Below are positions 6,997 to 7,576 of a stretch of DNA of 7,576 bases, one piece after another. A program made the translations under genes and the position numbers. How positions within the stretch are numbered: position 1 is the first letter of the stretch; every line of letters begins with the position of its first letter. The DNA is from Paracoccaceae bacterium (GTDB lineage: Bacteria; Pseudomonadota; Alphaproteobacteria; Rhodobacterales; Rhodobacteraceae): NCBI GenBank assembly GCA_018222665.1, contig JAAEZW010000079.1, positions 1 through 7,576 of the forward strand, read 5' to 3'. The notes under the pieces are model-generated. The model made no database searches, was not told the DNA's origin, and was given only the letters and a program-made list of their open reading frames with translations.

Positions 6997-7033
6997 CCAA
7001 TCTGGCGATTGGATTGGAATAAGATTGGTTTTT
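6997..7033 (+). terminator. Possible plus-strand terminator, 7-bp stem followed by T5
   Basis: CCAATCT at 6997-7003 pairs perfectly with AGATTGG at 7022-7028 (18-nt loop), and TTTTT (7029-7033) follows at once. GATTGG is present three times (7007, 7012, 7023), so CCAATC can also form a tighter 6-bp hairpin with 7007-7012. The stem is short and AT-rich, so alone it would be weak; after the 6965-6995 hairpin it could act as a second stop signal. Confidence 0.35.
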
Positions 7034-7061
7034 GGGGTTCGGTGCCTCGGCCCTGTTCACC

Positions 7062-7077
7062 GCCCACGGGCGTGGGC
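7062..7077. terminator. GC-rich hairpin downstream of the DCC-family gene
   Basis: GCCCAC (7062-7067) and GTGGGC (7072-7077) form a 6-bp GC-rich stem with a 4-nt loop. It lies 29 nt past the stop codon of the minus-strand gene, a good place for its transcript end. No T tract follows on either strand, so it may be a stability hairpin or a factor-dependent terminator element and not an intrinsic terminator. Confidence 0.35.
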
Positions 7078-7106
7078 TTAAGCGTTGGTGTGCAAACTAT
7101 GACACT

Positions 7107-7490
7107 CTATTCATGCACCGAATTCACCAACCCCTTGGCCTTACGCCGCAGGTGGCGTTCATAGATGATGCGGGCGACGATGTGTTCGTATCCCCAATCT
7201 AAAATCTGATACAATCCAGGACTACGTGCTATCCGGGCCATAAACCGATAGCGGGGCATTTGATCCCATAGGACCAAAAACGCCGCAAGCCCAACATGGA
7301 TTTTGCCATCATGCATCACATGCAAAAGGCGGGTTGCGCGATCTTCGTCAACGCCCCATTCCGACAAATCTGTTTTGTTCAAATCCACAATTTCAATGGG
7401 TAAATTCCGCGCCTTGGCATAGGCATCATAATGGCACATTTCGGAATTACAGACGGGACAATCAGCATTATAGAGGGCGCGTGTTTTCAT
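7107..7490 (-). CDS. DCC-family (DUF393) thiol-disulfide oxidoreductase-like protein
   Basis: This 127-residue protein belongs to the DCC family (DUF393), predicted but largely unproven thiol-disulfide oxidoreductases with a thioredoxin-like fold. The mark is the N-terminal YNADCPVCNSEM, with D10, C11 and C14 forming the CxxC redox pair; a third Cys (C19) follows soon after. Further typical parts are IEIVDLNKTDLSEWGVDEDRA (32-52), a block HDGKIHVGLAAFLVLWDQMP (60-79), and YRFMARIARSPGLYQILDWGY (81-101) leading into a basic C-terminal segment (about 104-118). The segment 66-76 is hydrophobic but too short for a clear membrane helix. The start ATG (7488-7490) has AGGAG 8 nt upstream, and the stop is TAG. 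It runs opposite to all other genes and ends convergent to the FAD oxidase, so it is an independent unit. Its redox partner and substrate cannot be told. Confidence 0.88.
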   Translation of the reverse strand: MKTRALYNADCPVCNSEMCHYDAYAKARNLPIEIVDLNKTDLSEWGVDEDRATRLLHVMHDGKIHVGLAAFLVLWDQMPRYRFMARIARSPGLYQILDWGYEHIVARIIYERHLRRKAKGLVNSVHE

Positions 7491-7498
7491 GGCGGTAG

Positions 7499-7503
7499 CT
7501 CCT
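7499..7503 (-). promoter_or_regulatory. Ribosome binding site of the DCC-family gene
   Basis: The minus strand reads AGGAG, then CTACCGCC, then ATG, an 8-nt spacing from a near-perfect Shine-Dalgarno sequence. It fixes the start at 7490. Its first three bases (AGG) are part of the inverted repeat at 7501-7525. Confidence 0.75.
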
Positions 7504-7525
7504 ATTACACAGCATAGGTAATAGG
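7501..7525 (-). promoter_or_regulatory. Inverted repeat overlapping the ribosome binding site of the DCC-family gene
   Basis: CCTATTAC (7501-7508) and GTAATAGG (7518-7525) are perfect 8-bp inverted repeats with a 9-nt spacer. In the minus-strand transcript this forms a hairpin whose 3' arm ends in the AGG of the AGGAG ribosome binding site, so it could hinder ribosome entry. As DNA, the same dyad could be an operator next to the promoter. Neither role can be decided from sequence; no convincing -35/-10 pair with normal spacing is seen nearby. Such an 8-bp dyad may also arise by chance. Confidence 0.45.
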
Positions 7526-7576
7526 TTGGGCCAAAATGTCATTGGGACTTACGTAAATGTCGCAGTTGGGTTTATG

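Larger units (their letters stand above)
6794..7106. other. Convergent intergenic region without a supported gene
   Basis: This stretch lies between the end of the plus-strand FAD oxidase and the end of the minus-strand DCC protein. The short open frames in it (6925-7164 plus, 6860-7060 minus) show no recognised domain, no good ribosome binding site, and low-complexity composition, so I do not call a gene. It holds the tail of the 11-bp repeat, a TTTTTT run at 6875-6880 with only a weak 4-bp stem before it, and stem-loops at 6946-6990, 6965-6995, 6997-7028 and 7062-7077. Most of this is best read as 3' end signals of the two converging transcripts. Confidence 0.6.

Noticed and set aside
6860..7060. 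Minus-strand open frame of 66 codons
   Set aside because: Arg/Pro-rich composition with no recognised domain, and it covers the same stem-loops; better explained as chance.
6925..7164. Plus-strand open frame of 79 codons in the convergent region
   Set aside because: No recognised domain, no convincing ribosome binding site, it overlaps the end of the DCC-family gene, and it runs through strong stem-loops.
7526..7576. Promoter for the DCC-family gene in the last 50 bases
   Set aside because: ATGACA- and TATGCT-like hexamers exist on the minus strand but at 20 nt spacing; no pair near 17 nt. The 8-bp palindrome TTACGTAA at 7549-7556 is too short to call an operator.
1..7576. CRISPR array, IS element, tRNA or rRNA gene, defence or toxin system
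   Set aside because: No regularly spaced long repeats, no transposase or terminal repeats, no cloverleaf-like pattern, and all large frames are explained by housekeeping families.

Overview
The window looks like chromosomal DNA from an alphaproteobacterium of the Rhodobacteraceae (Roseobacter-type). The basis is the resemblance of the proteins (CtaG/CoxC/SURF1 of an aa3-type oxidase, a long-form threonine synthase, an MPP-like M16 peptidase), the moderate GC content, and a gene order that I recall from this family. The genus cannot be fixed from the sequence alone.

Layout. Positions 2-2138 hold the downstream end of a cytochrome c oxidase cluster: ctaG/cox11 (5' end cut by the window edge), coxC/ctaE (subunit III) and a SURF1 gene. 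A 13-bp hairpin that resembles a terminator separates coxC from SURF1. From SURF1 onward, five plus-strand genes are joined by 1-4 nt stop/start overlaps: SURF1, thrC, an M16 zinc peptidase, a RimJ-like GNAT acetyltransferase and a FAD-linked oxidase of the D-2-hydroxyacid dehydrogenase type (ends 6793). A gene-poor stretch of about 310 nt follows (6794-7106), with a short tandem repeat and several stem-loops. It lies between convergent genes and probably holds the terminators. The last gene, on the minus strand (7107-7490), encodes a small DCC-family (DUF393) thiol-redox protein. Its ribosome binding site partly lies in an inverted repeat.

How the genes work together. CtaG (Cu(B) delivery to subunit I), CoxC (subunit III) and SURF1 (heme a insertion) form one functional unit: build and assembly of the aa3 oxidase. 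ThrC, the peptidase, the acetyltransferase and the flavoprotein have no evident biochemical link to the oxidase; they appear to share transcription and translational coupling with SURF1. I see no phage, IS, CRISPR, toxin-antitoxin or defence gene here. The coding part is ordinary housekeeping; the points deserving a second look are the non-coding structures at 1414-1442, 6785-6813, 6946-7033 and 7501-7525, and the chain of overlapping starts.
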